The position numbers were made by a program, and so were the translations under genes. The notes under the pieces are model-generated. The model made no database searches. It was not told where the DNA came from and saw only the letters and a program-made list of their open reading frames with translations. This document shows positions 50,224-63,268 of a stretch of DNA of 64,000 nucleotides, piece by piece. Every line of letters begins with the position of its first letter. The stretch's first letter is position 1. Origin of the DNA: Saccoglossus kowalevskii (taxonomy: Eukaryota; Hemichordata; Enteropneusta; Harrimaniidae); the NCBI RefSeq assembly GCF_000003605.2, contig NW_003116864.1, forward strand, positions 1 through 64,000. The letters run 5' to 3'.

Positions 50224-51099
50224 TCGTAAAATGCCGTTTGAATATCGTAGTTGCTCCCGAAACACATGGAATTTTGAAACGTTGGCAAACATTTAATGGT
50301 CTCCAATTTCAATGAATTTCAAATGATTCTAATAGGTAAGTGGTCAGGTGATTGACCGATAATAAAAGTAAAGATCAAACAGTCGTGGTTAGAACCTGCA
50401 TGGGAGACCAACTGAGATAGCAGTCGGAGAATATTTTTTTGGCTTTGCCTTACACATTGAAATTACACTTACGCAATTTTAGTGCATTATTTCATACTCT
50501 AATGTCAAACATTTAATAACAGAATTTGTGGAATTTTTTTATAAAAGTTCCAGTACATGGAGAATTTTAAAAAATGCTTGTATTTTTAATGGAAAAACAG
50601 TTTTTGTAGTCTGCCCTATTTGATCTAAAGCTGAAAAAAACAGCGTGCAAAGTTGTTCAAAGCGATTGCAAAGTTTGTAGATTTGCGTGTTTATTTGACC
50701 TCAATTGTTGCTATATCGAACCCTGCCGTTATAAAGTATGAAAAACGTATAAAAACCATGTAAAGCCTTCGATGTTAGCAACTTGTCATATGAGCCAGCC
50801 GTAAAAGGTACAAACAAACAACTTCAAACTTGAAAGCGATTGAAAGTTGTAGATATGCGTGTAAATTTCCCTAGTAATTTCATATAGAACCCCGCAGTAA
50901 AATTTTTTAAATATGTAAAGTCTAAAAATATCATTTATGTTCGCAGATTGTACCACTGTCCAAGTGTAAGAGGATAAACAAAGTGCTTACAAAGTTGTGA
51001 AAAGCTAGTGCAAAGTTGTCAGATTTACATGGAAATGTTACTTATGGTGTTAAATTACCGAGACCTGGAGTTAAATGTTCGGAAAAGTAAATAAATATT
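50224..51099 (+). repeat. Satellite unit 58, beta/alpha recombinant, 876 bp
   Basis: Beta through the T-run, alpha from GTCAAACAT (switch about 50441-50505). GGTTAGAACC in box C. Clustered one-base losses at 50823-50925. 5S-like about 50356-50440. Confidence 0.95.
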
Positions 51100-51978
51100 T
51101 CGTAAAATGCCGTTTGAATATCGTAGTTGCTCCCGAAGCACGTGGAATTTTGAAACATTCGCAAACATTTAATGGTCTCCAATTTCAAAAAATTTCAAAT
51201 GATTCTCATAGGTGAGTGGTCAGGTGATCAACCGATAATAAAAGTAAAGATCAATCGGTCGCGGTTAGTACCTGCATGGGAGACCAACTGAGACAAAAGT
51301 CGGAGATTATTTTTTTGGTTTTGCCTTACACATTGAAATTACACTTACGCATTTTTAGTGCATTATTTCATACTCTAATGCCAAACATTTAATAACAGAA
51401 TTTGTGGAAATTAGTATAAAATTTCCAGTTCATAGAAAATTTTAAAAAATGCTTGTATTTTTAATGAAAAAACAGTTTTTGCAGTCTGCACCTATTTGTT
51501 CTAAAGCTGATAAAACAGCGTGCAAAGTTGTTCAAAGCGATTGCAAAGTTTGTAGATTTGCGTGTTTATTTGACCTAAATTGTTGCTATATCGAACCCTG
51601 GCGTTATAAAGTATGAAACACAAATAAAAACCATGTAAAGCTTTCGATGTTTGCAACCTGTCATATGAGCCAGCCGTAAAAGGAACAAACAAACAGCTTA
51701 AACTTGAAAAGCGATTGAAAAGTTATTAGATATGCGTGTATATTTCCCTAAGTAAGTTCATATAGAACCCCGCAGTAAAAATTTTTAAAATATGTAAAAG
51801 TCTAAAAATATAATTTATGTTCACAGATTGTACCACTGTCCAAGTGTAAGAGGATAAACAAAGTGCTTACAAAGTTGTGAAAAGCTAGTGCAAAGTTGTC
51901 AGATTTACATGGAAATGTTACCTATGATGTTACATTACCGAGACCTGGAGTTAAATGTTCGGAAAGTAAATAAATATT
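51100..51978 (+). repeat. Satellite unit 59, alpha/delta recombinant, 879 bp
   Basis: Alpha up to GGGAGACC, then delta (ACAAAAGT, GGTTTTGCC); the switch lies inside the 5S-like core (about 51232-51316). One-base losses at 51699-51750. Confidence 0.95.
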
Positions 51979-52862
51979 TCGTAAAATGCCGATTGAATAT
52001 CGTAGTTGCTCCCGAAACACATGGAATTTTGAAACGTTGGCAAGCATTTAATGGTCTCCAATTTCAAAAAATTCATAATGATTTAGGCTAATAGGTAAGT
52101 GGTCAGATGATCAACCGATAATAAAAGTAAAGATCAATCGGTCGTGGTTAATACCTGCATGGGAGACCAACTGAGACAACAGTCGGAGAATATGTTTTTG
52201 GCTTTGCCTTACACATTGAAATTACACTTACGCAATTTTAGTGCATTATTTCATACTCTAATATAAAACATTTAATAACAGAATTTGTGGAAATTTTTAT
52301 AAAAGTTCCAGTTCATGGAGAATTTTAAAAAATGCTTGTATTTTTAATAAAAAACAGTTTTTGTAGTCTGCCCTATTTGATCTAAAGCTGAAAAAAACAG
52401 CGTGCAAATTTGTTCAAAGCGATTGCAAAGTTTGTAGATTTGCGTGTTTATTTGACCTAAATTGTTGCTATATCGAACCCTGCCGTTATAAAGTATGAAA
52501 CACAAATAAAAACCATGTAAAGCTTTCGATGTTAGCAACCTGTCATATGAGCCAGCCGTAAAAGGTACAAACAAACAGCTTAAAACTTGAAAAGCGATTG
52601 AAAAGTTGTTAGATATGCGTGTAAATTTCCCCTAAGTAATTTCATATAGAACCCCGCAGTAAAATGTTTTAAAATATGTAAAAGTCTAAAAATATAATTT
52701 ATGTTCACAGATTGTACCACTGTCCAAGTGTAAGAGGATAAACAAAGTGCTTACAAAGTTGTGAAAAGCTAGTGCAAAGTTGTCAGAATTACATGGAAAT
52801 GTTACCTATGGTGTTACATTACCGAGACCTGAGTTAAATGTTCGGAAATGTAAATAAATATT
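51979..52862 (+). repeat. Satellite unit 60, beta/gamma/alpha mosaic, 884 bp
   Basis: 4-bp TAGG insertion (52084-52087), gamma-like TGATCAACC and GTCGTGGTTAATACC, alpha T-run, D and A alpha-like with A1/A2 hybrid. 5S-like about 52115-52199. Confidence 0.95.
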
Positions 52863-53748
52863 TCGTAAAATGCCGTTTGAATATCGTAGTTGCTCCCGAA
52901 ACACATGGAATTTTGAAACGTTGGCAAACATTTAATGGTCTCCAATTTCAATAAATTTCAAATGATTTAGGCTAATAGGTAAGTGGTCAGATGATTGACC
53001 GATAATAAAAGTAAAGATCAATCGGTCGTGGTTAGTACCTGCATGGGAGACCAACTGAGACAACAGTCGGGGAATATGTTTTTGGCTTTGCCTTACACAT
53101 TGAAATTACACTTACGCAATTTTAGTGCATTATTTCATACTCTAATGTCAAACATTTAATAACAGAATTTGTGGAAATTTTTATAAAAGTTCCAGTTCAT
53201 GGAGAATTTTAAAAAATGCTTGTATTTTTAATGGAAAAATAGTTTTTGTAGTCTGCCCTATTTGATCTAAAGCTGAAAAAAACAGCGTGCAAATTTGTTC
53301 AAAGCGATTGCAAAGTTTGTAGATTTGCGTGTTTATTTGACCTAAATTGTTGCTATATCGAACCCTGGTGTTATAAAGTATGAAACACAAATAAAAACCA
53401 TGTAAAGCTTTCGATGTTAGCAACCTGTCATATGAGCCAGCCGTAAAAGGTACAAACAAACAGCTTAAAACTTGAAAAGCGATTGAAAAGTTGTTAGATA
53501 TGCGTGTATATTTCCCCTAAGTAATTTCATATAGAACCCCGCAGTAAAATTTTTTAAAATATGTAAAAGTCTAAAAATATCATTTATGTTCGCAGATTGT
53601 ACCACTGTCCAAGTGTAAGAGGATAAACAAAGTGCTTACAAAGTTGTGAAAAGCTAGTGCAAAGTTGTCAGATTTACATGGAAATGTTACTTATGGTGTT
53701 AAATTACCGAGACCTGGAGTTAAATGTTCGGAAAAGTAAATAAATATT
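52863..53748 (+). repeat. Satellite unit 61, beta/alpha recombinant, 886 bp
   Basis: 4-bp TAGG insertion (52968-52971); beta GTCGTGG but alpha GAGACAAC and ATGTTTTTGG; alpha thereafter. 5S-like about 52999-53083. Confidence 0.95.
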
Positions 53749-54622
53749 TCGTAAAATGCCGTTTGAATATCGTAGTTGCTCCCGAAGCACGTGGAATTTT
53801 GAAACATTCGCAAACATTTAATGGTCTCCAATTTCAAAAAATTTCAAATGATTCTCATAGGTGAGTGGTCAGGTGATCAACTGATAATAAAAGTAAAGAT
53901 CAATCGGTCGCGGTTAGTACCTGCATGGGAGACCAACTGAGACAACAGTCGGAGAATATGTTTTTGGCTTTGCCTTACACATTGAAATTACACTTACGCA
54001 ATTTTAGTGCATTATTTCATACTCTAATGTCAAACATTTAATAACAGAATTTGTGGAAATTTTTATAAAAGTTCCAGTTCATGGAGAATTTTAAAAAATG
54101 CTTGTATTTTTATTGGAAAAACAGTTTTTGCCCTATTTGATCTAAAGCTGAAAAAACAGCGTGCAAAGTTGTTCAAAGCGATTGCAAAGTTTGTAGATTT
54201 GCGTGTTTATTTGACCTAAATTGTTGCTATATCGAACCCTGGTGTTATAAAGTATGAAACACAAATAAAAACCATGTAAAGCTTTCGATGTTTGCAACCT
54301 GTCATATGAGCCAGCCGTAAAAGGTACAAACAAACAGCTTAAAACTTGAAAAGCGATTGAAAAGTTGTTAGATATGCGTGTATATTTCCCATAAGTAATT
54401 TCATATAGAACCCCGCAGTAAATTTTTTTAAAATATGTAAAAGTCTAAAAATATAATTTATGTTCACAGATTGTACCACTGTCCAAGTGTAAGAGAATAA
54501 ACAAAGTGCTTACAATGTTGTGAAAAGCTAGTGTAAAGTTCTCAGATTTACATGGAAATGTTACCTATGGTGTTACATTACCGAGACCTGGAGTTAAATG
54601 TTCGGAAAAGTAAATATATATT
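53749..54622 (+). repeat. Satellite unit 62, alpha, 874 bp
   Basis: 7 bp (TAGTCTG) missing near 54130; A2 form (CTGGTG). C is diverged (TTCTCAG, AAATATATATTTCG). 5S-like about 53881-53965. Confidence 0.95.
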
Positions 54623-55502
54623 TCGTTAAATGCCGTGAGAATATCGTAGTTGCTACCGAAACACGTGGAATTTTGAAACATTCGCAAACATTTAATGGTC
54701 TCCAATTTCAAAAAATTCAAAATGATTCTCATAGGTGAGTGGTCAGGTGATCAACCGATAATAAAAGTAAAGATCAATCGGTCGCGGTTAGTACCTGCAA
54801 GGGAGACCAACTGAGACAACAGTCGGAGAATATGTTTTTGGCTTTGCCTTACACATTGAAATTACACTTACGCAATTTTAGTGCATCATTTCATACTCTA
54901 ATGTCAAACATTTAATAACAGAATTTGTGGAAATTTTTATAAAAGTTCCAGTTCATGGAGAATTTTATAAAAATGCTTGTATTTTTAATGGAAAAACAGT
55001 TTTTGTAGTCTGCCCTATTTGATCTAAAGCTGAAAAAACAGCGTGCATAGTTGTTCAAAGGGATTGCATAGTTTTTAGATTTGCGTGTTTATTTGACCTA
55101 AATTGTTGCTATATCGAACCCTGGCGTTATAAAGTATGAAACACAAATAAAAACCATGTAAAGCCTTCGATGTTAGCAACCTGTCATATGCGCCAGCCGT
55201 AAAAGGTACAAACAAACAGCTTAAAACTTGAAAAGCGATTGAAAAGTTGTTAGATATGCGTGTATATTTCCTCTAAGTAATTTCATATAGAACCCTGCAG
55301 TAACATTTTTTAAAATATGTAAAAGTCTAAAAATATAATTTATGTTCACAGATTGTACCACTGTCCAAGTGTAAGAGGATAAACAAAGTGCTTACAAAGT
55401 TGTGAAAAGCTAGTGCAAAGTTGTCAATTTACATGGAAATGTTACTATGGTGTTACCTTACCGAGTCCTGGAGTTAAATGTTCGGAAAAGTAAATAAATA
55501 TT
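54623..55502 (+). repeat. Satellite unit 63, diverged alpha/epsilon-like, 880 bp
   Basis: CCGTGAGAATATCG head and CTGCAAGGGAGACC in box C; AGGGATTGCATAG in A; ATGCGCCAGCC. 5S-like about 54755-54839. Closely related to unit 67. Confidence 0.95.
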
Positions 55503-56383
55503 TCGTAAAATGCCGTTTGAATATCGTAGTTGCTCCCGAAACACATGGAATTTTGAAACATTGGCAAACATTTAATGGTCTCCAATTTCAGTAAATTTCA
55601 AATGATTCTAATAGGTAAGTGGTCAGGTGATTGACCAATAATAAAAGTACCGATCAATCGGTCGTGGTTAGTACCTGCATGGGAGACCAACTGAGACAAA
55701 AGTCGGAGAATATTTTTTTGGTTTTGCCTTACACATTAAAATTACACTTACGCAATTTTAGTGCATTATTTCATACTCTAATGTCAAACATTTAATAACA
55801 GAATTTGTGGAAATTATTATAAAATTTCCAGTTCATAGAGAATTTTAAAAAATGCTTGTATTTTTAATGAAAAAACAGTTTTTGCAGTCTGCACCTATTT
55901 GTTCTAAAGCTGATAAAACAGCGTGCAAAGTTGTTCAAAGCGATTGCAAAGTTTGTAGATTTGCGTGTTTATTTTACCTAAATTGTTGCTATATCGAACC
56001 CTGGCGTTATAAAGTATGAAACACAAATAAAAACCATGTAAAGCCTTCGATGTTAGCAACCTGTCATATGAGCCAGCCGTAAAAGGAACAAACAAACAGC
56101 TTAAAACTTGAAAAGCGATTGAAAAGTTATTAGATATGCGTGTATATTTCCCCTAAGTAAGTTCATATAGAACCCCGCAGTAAAAAAATTTAAAATATGT
56201 AAAAGTCTAAAAATATAGTTTATGTTCACAGATTGTACCACTGTCCAAGTGTAAGAGGATAAACAAAGTGCTTACAAAGTTGTGAAAAGCTACTGCAAAG
56301 TTGTCAGATTTACATGGAAATGTTACCTATGATGTTACATTACCGAGACCTGGAGTTAAATGTTCGGAAAGTAAATAAATATT
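55503..56383 (+). repeat. Satellite unit 64, delta, 881 bp
   Basis: Delta insert, A2 form, GTAAGTTCATATAG in B. Pairs with the gamma unit 65, the reverse order of 22-23. 5S-like about 55635-55719. Confidence 0.95.
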
Positions 56384-57265
56384 TCGTAAAATGCCGTTTG
56401 AATATCGTAGTTGCTCCCGAAACACGTGGAATTTTGAAACATTCGCAAGCATTTAATGGTCTCCAATTTCAAAAAATTCATAATGATTCTCATAGGTGAG
56501 TGGTCAGCTGATCAACCGATAATAAAAGTAAAGATCAATCGGTCGTGGTTAACACCTGCATGGGAGACCAACTGAGACAACAGTCGGAGAATATGTTTTT
56601 GGCTTTGCCTTACACATTGAAATTACACTTACGCAATTTTAGTGCATTATTTCATACTCGAATGTCAAACATTTAATAACAGAATTTGTGGGAATTTTTA
56701 TAAAAGTTCTAGTTCATGGAGAATTTTAAAAAATGCTTGTATTTTTAATGAAAAAACAGTTTTTGCAGTCTGCACCTATTTGTTCTAAAGCTGATAAAAC
56801 AGCGTGCAAAGTTGTTCAAAGCGATTGCAAAGTTTGTAGATTTGCGTGTTTATTTTACCTAAATTGTTGCTATATCGAACCCTGGTGTTATAAAGTATGA
56901 AACACAAATAAAAACCATGTAAATCTTTCGATGTTAGCAACCTGTCATATGAGCCAGCCGTAAAAGGTACAAACAAACAGCTTAAAACTTGAAAAGCGAT
57001 TGAAAAGTTGTTAGATATGCGTGTATATTTCCCCTAAGTAATTTCATATAGAACCCCGCAGTAAAATTTTTTAAAATATGTAAAAGTCTAAAAATATCAT
57101 TTATGTTCGCAGATTGTACCACTGTCCAAGTGTAAGAGGATAAACAAAGTGCTTACAAAGTTGTGAAAAGCTAGTGCAAAGTTGTCAGATTTACATGGAA
57201 ATGTTACTTATGGTGTTAAATTACCGAGACCTGGAGTTAAATGTTTGGAAAAGTAAATAAATATT
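56384..57265 (+). repeat. Satellite unit 65, gamma, 882 bp
   Basis: Close to unit 22 (ACTCGAATG, TTCTAGTTC, AAATCTTTCG). GGTTAACACC in the 5S-like core (about 56516-56600). B and C alpha. Confidence 0.95.
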
Positions 57266-57971
57266 TCGTAAAATGCCGTTTGAATATCGTAGTTGCTCCC
57301 GAAGCACGTGGAATTTTGAAACATTCGCAAACATTTAATGGTCTCCAATTTCAAAAAATTCAAAATGATTCTCATAGGTGAGTGGTCAGGTGATCAACCG
57401 ATAATAAAAGTAAAGATCAATCGGTCGCGGTTAGTACCTGCAAGGGAGACCAACTGAGACAACAGTCGGAGAATATTTTTTTGGCTTTGCCTTACACATT
57501 GAAATTACACTTACGCAATTTTAGTGCATTATTTTATACTCTAATGTTAAACATTTAATAATAGAATTTGTGGAAATTATTATAAAATTTCCAGTTCATA
57601 GAGAATTTTAAAAAATGCTTTATTTTTAATGAAAAACAGTGTTTGCAGTCTGCACCTATTTGTTCTAAAGCTGATAAAACAGCGTGCAAAGTTGTACAAA
57701 GCGATTGCAAAGTTTGTAGATTTGCGAGTTTATTTTACCTAAATTGTTGCTATATCGAACCCTGGTGTTATAAAGTATGAAACACAAATAAAAACCATGT
57801 AAAGGTTTCGATGTTAGCAACCTGTCATATGAGCCAGCCGTAAAAGGTACAAACAAACAGCTTAAAACTTGAAAAGCTAGTGTAAAGTTCTCAGATTTAC
57901 ATGGAAATGTTACCTATGGTGTTACATTACCGAGACCTGGAGTTAAATGTTCGGAAAAGTAAATAACTATT
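57266..57971 (+). repeat. Satellite unit 66, 706 bp, lacks subrepeat B
   Basis: Subrepeat A runs into CTTAAAACTTGAAAAGCTAG (57861-57880), joining the start of B to the start of C; about 176 bp, one subrepeat, is missing. The insert is an alpha/beta recombinant with CTGCAAGGGAGACC. 5S-like about 57398-57482. Confidence 0.95.
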
Positions 57972-58856
57972 TCGTTAAATGCCGTGAGAATATTGTAGTT
58001 GCTACCGAAACACGTGGAATTTTGAAACATTCGCAAACATTTAATGGTCTCCAATTTCAAAAAATTCAAAATGATTCTCATAGGTGAGTGGTCAGGTGAT
58101 CAACCGATAATAAAAGTAAAGATCAATCGGTCGCGGTTAGTACCTGCATAGGAGACCAACTGAGACAACAGTCGGAGAATATGTTTTTGGCTTTGCCTTA
58201 CACATTGAAATTACACTTACTCAATTTTAGTGCATCATTTCATACTCTAATGTCAAACATTTAATAACAGAATTTGTGGAAAAAGTTTTATAAAAGTTCC
58301 AGTTCATGGAGAATTTTAAAAAAATGCTTGTATTTTTAATGGAAAAACAGTTTTTGTAGTCTGCCCTATTTGATCTAAAGCTGAAAAAACAGCGTGCAAA
58401 GTTGTTCAAAGGGATTGCATAGTTTTTAGATTTGCGTGTTTATTTGACCTAAATTGTTGCTATATCGAACCCTGGCGTTATAAAGTATGAAACACAAATA
58501 AAAACCATGTAAAGCCTTCGATGTTAGCAACCTGTCATATGCGCCAGCCGTAAAAGGTACAAACAAACAGCTTAAAACTTGAAAAGCGATTGAAAAGTTG
58601 TTAGATATGCGTGTATATTTCCCCTAAGTAATTTCATATAGAACCCCGCAGTAATTTTTTTTTAAATTATGTAAAAGTCTAAAAATATCATTTATGTTCG
58701 CAGATTGTACCACAGTCCAAGTGTAAGAGGATAAACAAAGTGCTTACAAAGTTGTGAAAAGCTAGTGTAAAGTTGTCAGATTTACATGGAAATGTTACCT
58801 ATGACGTTACATTACCGAGACCTGGAGTTAAATGTTCGGAAAAGTAAATAAATATT
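57972..58856 (+). repeat. Satellite unit 67, diverged alpha, 885 bp
   Basis: CCGTGAGAATATTG head; CTGCATAGGAGACC in box C; GGAAAAAGTTTTATAAAAG in D; AGGGATTGCATAG in A. 5S-like about 58104-58188. Confidence 0.95.
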
Positions 58857-59737
58857 TCGTAAAATGCCGTTTGAATATCGTAGTTGCTCCGGACACACGT
58901 GGAATTTTGAAACATTGGCAAACATTTAATGGTCTCCAATTTCAATGAATTTCAAATGATTCTAATAGTTAAGTGGTCAGGTGATTGACCGATAATAAAA
59001 GTAAAGATCAATCGGTCGTGGTGAGTATCTGCATGGGAGACCAACTGAGACAACAGTCGAAGAATATGTTTTTGGCTTTGCCTTACACATTGAAATTACA
59101 CTTACGCAATTTTAGTGCATTATTTCATACTCTAATGTCAAACATTTAATAACAGAATTTGTGGAAATTTTTATAAAATTTCCAGTTCATGGAGAATTTT
59201 AAAAAATGCTTGTATTTTTAATGAAAAAACAGTTTTTGCAGTCTGCCCTATTTGTTCTAAAGCTGAAAAAGCAGCGTGCAAAGTTGTTCAAAGAGATTGC
59301 ATAGTTTGTAGATTTGCGTGTTTATTTGACCTAAATTTTTGCTATATCGAACCCTGCCGTTATAAAGTATGAAAAACGAATAAAAACCATGTAAAACCTT
59401 CGATATTAGCAACCTGTAATATGAGCCAGCCGTAAAAGGTACAAACAAACAGCTTAAAACTTGAAAAGCGATTGAAAAGTTGTTAGATATGCGTGTATAT
59501 TTCATCTAAGTAATTTCATATAGAACCCCGCAGTAAATTTTTTTAAAATATGTAAAAGTCTAAAAATATCATTTATGTTCGCAGATTGTACCACAGTCCA
59601 AGTGTAAGAGGATAAACAAAGTGCTTACAAAGTTGTGAAAAGCTAGTGTAATGTTTTCAGATTTACATGGAAATGTTACCTATGATGTTACATTACCGAG
59701 ACCAGGAGTTAAATGTTCGGAAAAGTAAATAAATATT
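58857..59737 (+). repeat. Satellite unit 68, diverged mosaic, 881 bp
   Basis: One of the most changed units: GCTCCGGACAC, AATAGTTAAGTGG, GTGGTGAGTATCTGC, TCGAAGAATATG, GATATTAGC. 5S-like about 58989-59073. Confidence 0.95.
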
Positions 59738-60619
59738 TCGTAAAATGCCGTGAGAATATCGTAGTTGCTCCCGAAACACGTGGAATTTTGAAACATTCGC
59801 AAACATTTAATGGTCTCCAATTTCAATTTTTTTTAAATGATTCTCATAGGTGAGTGGTCAGGTGATCAACCGATAATAAAAGTAAAGATCAATCGGTCGC
59901 GCTTAGTACCTGCATGGCAGACCAACTGAGACAACAGTCCGAGAATATGTTTTTGGCTTTGCCTTACACATTGAAATTACACTTACGCAATTTTAGTGCA
60001 TCATTTCATACTCTAATGTCAAAGATTTAATAACAGAATTTGTGGAAATTTTTATAAAAGTTCCAGTTCATGGAGAATTTTAAAAAAATGCTTGTATTTT
60101 TAATGGAAAAACAGTTTTTGTAGTCTGCCCTATTTGATCTAAAGCTGAAAAAACAGCGTGCAAAGTTGTTCAAAGAGATTGCATAGTTTTTAGATTTGCG
60201 TGTTTATTTGACCTAAATTGTTGCTATTTCGAACCCTGCCGTTATAAAGTATGAAAAACGTATAAAAACCATGTAAAGTCTTCGATGTTAGCAACTTGTC
60301 ATATGAGCCAGCCGTAAAAGGTACAAACAAACAACTTAAAACTTGAAAAGCGATTGAAAAGTTGTTAGATATGCGTGTAAATTTCCCCTAAGTAATTTCA
60401 TATAGAACCCCGCAGTAAAAATTTTTAAAATATGTAAAAGTCTAAAAATATCATTTATGTTCGCAGATTGTACCACTTTCCAAGTGTAAGAGGATAAACA
60501 AAGTGCTTACAAAGTTGTGAAAATCTAGTGCAAAGTTGTCAGATTTACATGGAAATGTTACCTATGATGTTACATTACCGAGACCTGGAGTTAAATGTTC
60601 GGAAAAGTAAATAAATATT
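59738..60619 (+). repeat. Satellite unit 69, diverged alpha, 882 bp
   Basis: CCGTGAGAATATCG; box C altered (GCGCTTAGTACC, ATGGCAGACC), so the right inverted-repeat arm is lost here. 5S-like about 59870-59954. Confidence 0.95.
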
Positions 60620-61502
60620 TCGTAAAATGCCGTGAGAATATCGTAGTTGCTCCCCAAACACGTGGAATTTTGAAACATTCGCAAACATTTAATGGTCTCC
60701 AATTTCAAAAAAATCAAAATGATTCTCATAGGTGAGTGGTCAGGTGATCAACCGATAATAAAAGTAAAGATCAATCGGTCGCGGTTAGTACCTGCAAGGG
60801 AGACCAACTGAGACAACAGTCGGAGAATATGTTTTTGGCTTTGCCTTACACATTGAAATTACACTTACGCAATTTTAGTGCATTATTTCATACTCTAATG
60901 TCAAACATTTAATAACAGAATTTGTGGAAATTTTTATAAAAGTTCCAGTACATGGAGAATTTTAAAAAAATGCTTGTATTTTTAATGGAAAAACAGGTTT
61001 TGTAGTCTGCCCTATTTGATCTAAAGCTGAAAAAAACAGCGTGCAAAGTTGTTCAAAGCGATTGCAAAGTTTGTAGATTTGCGTGTTTATTTGACCTAAA
61101 TTGTTGCTATATCGAACCCTGCCGTTATATAGTATGAAAAACGTATAAAAACCATGTAAAGCCTTCGATGTTAGCAACCTGTCATATGAGCCAGCCGTAA
61201 AAGGTACAAACAAACAACTTAAAACTTGAAAAGCGATTGAAAAGTTGTTAGATATGCGTGTAAATTTCCCCTAAGTAATTTCATATAGAACCCCTCAGTA
61301 AAATTTTTTAAAATATGTAAAAGTCTAAAAATATAATTTATGTTCACAGATTGTACCACTGTCCAAGTGTAAGAGGATAAACAAAGTGCTTACAAAGTTG
61401 TGAAAAGCTAGTGCAAAGTTGTCAGATTTACATGGAAATGTTACCTATGGTGTTACCTTACCGAGACCTGGAGTTAAATGTTCGGAAAAGTAAATAAATA
61501 TT
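60620..61502 (+). repeat. Satellite unit 70, alpha to beta in B/C, 883 bp
   Basis: CCGTGAGAATATCG head and CTGCAAGGGAGACC; from D onward like unit 40 (TATAGTATG). 5S-like about 60752-60836. Confidence 0.95.
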
Positions 61503-62384
61503 TCGTAAAATGCCGTTTGAATATCGTAGTTGCTCCCGAAACACATGGAATTTTGAAACGTTGGCAAACATTTAATGGTCTCCAATTTCAATAAATTTCA
61601 AATGATTCTAATAGGTAAGTGGTCAGGTGATTGACCGATAATAAAAGTAAAGATCAAACGGTCGTGGTTAGTACCTGCATGGGAGACCAACTGAGACAAC
61701 AGTCGGAGAATATTTTTCTGGCTTTGCCTTACACATTGAAATTACACTTACGCAATTTTAGTGCATTATTTCATACTCTAATGTTAAACATTTAATAACA
61801 GAATTTGTGGAAATTATTATAAAATTTCCAGGTCATAGAGAATTTAAAAAAATGCTTGTATTTTTAATAAAAAAACAGTGTTTGCAGTCTGCACCTATTT
61901 GTTCTAAAGCTGATAAAACAGCGTGCAAAGTTGTACAAAGCGATTGCAAAGTTTGTAGATTTGCGTGTTTATTTGACCTAATTTGTTGCTATATCGAACC
62001 CTGCCGTTATAAAGTATGAAAAACGTATAAAAACCATGTAAAGCCTTCGATGTTAGCAACTTGTCATATGAGCCAGCCGTAAAAGGTACAAACAAACAAC
62101 TTAAAACTTGAAAAGCGATTGAAAAGTTGTTAGATATGCGTGTAACTTTCCCCTAAGTAATTTCATATAGAACCCCGCAGTAAAATTTTTTAAAATATGT
62201 AAAAGTCTAAAAATATAATTTATGTTCACAGATTGTACCACTGTCCAAGTGTAAGAGGATAAACAAAGTGCTTACAAAGTTGTGAAAAGCTAGTGCAAAG
62301 TTGTCAGATTTACATGGAAATGTTACCTATGGTGTTACCTTACCGAGACCTGGAGTTAAATGTTCGGAAAAGTAAATAAATATT
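61503..62384 (+). repeat. Satellite unit 71, beta, 882 bp
   Basis: ATTTTTCTGG and GAGACAAC as in unit 35; A1 form. 5S-like about 61635-61719. Confidence 0.95.
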
Positions 62385-63268
62385 TCGTAAAATGCCGTTT
62401 AAATATCGTAGTTGCTCCCGAAACACATGGAATTTTGAAACGTTGGCAAACATTTAATGGTCTCCAATTTCAATAAATTTCAAATGATTCTAATAGGTAA
62501 GTGGTCAGGTGATTGACCGATAATAAAAGTAAAGATCAAACGGTCGTGGTTAGTACCTGCATGGGAGACCAACTGAGACAACAGTCGGAGAATATTTTTC
62601 TGGCTTTGCCTTACACATTGAAATTACACTTACGCAATTTTTAGTGCATTTATTTCATACTCTAATGTTAAACATTTAATAACAGAATTTGTGGAAATTA
62701 TTATAAAATTTCCAGTTCATAGAGAATTTTAAAAAATGCTTGTATTTTTAATAAAAAAAACAGTGTTTGCAGTCTGCACCTATTTGTTCTAAAGCTGATA
62801 AAACAGCGTGCAAAGTTGTACAAAGCGATTGCAAAGTTTGTAGATTTGCGTGTTTATTTGACCTAAATTGTTGCTATATCGAACCATGCCGTTATAAAGT
62901 ATGAAAAACGTATAAAAACCATGTAAAGCCTTCGATGTTAGCAACTTGTCATATGAGCCAGCCGTAAAAGGTACAAACAAACAACTTAAAACTTGAAAAG
63001 CGATTGAAAAGTTGTTAGATATGCGTGTAAATTTCCCCTAAGTAATTTCATATAGAACCCCGCAGTAAAATTTTTTAAAATATGTAAAAGTCTAAAAATA
63101 TAATTTATGTTCACAGATTGTACCACTGTCCAAGTGTAAGAGGATAAACAAAGTGCTTACAAAGTTGTGAAAAGCTAGTGCAAAGTTGTCAGATTTACAT
63201 GGAAATGTTACCTATGGTGTTACATTACCGAGACCTGAGTTAAATGTTCGGAAATGTAAATAAATATT
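62385..63268 (+). repeat. Satellite unit 72, beta, 884 bp
   Basis: GCCGTTTAAATATCG head and ATTTTTCTGG as in unit 35; one-base gains at 62640-62652. C has GACCTGAGTT and GGAAATGTAAA. 5S-like about 62517-62601. Confidence 0.95.
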
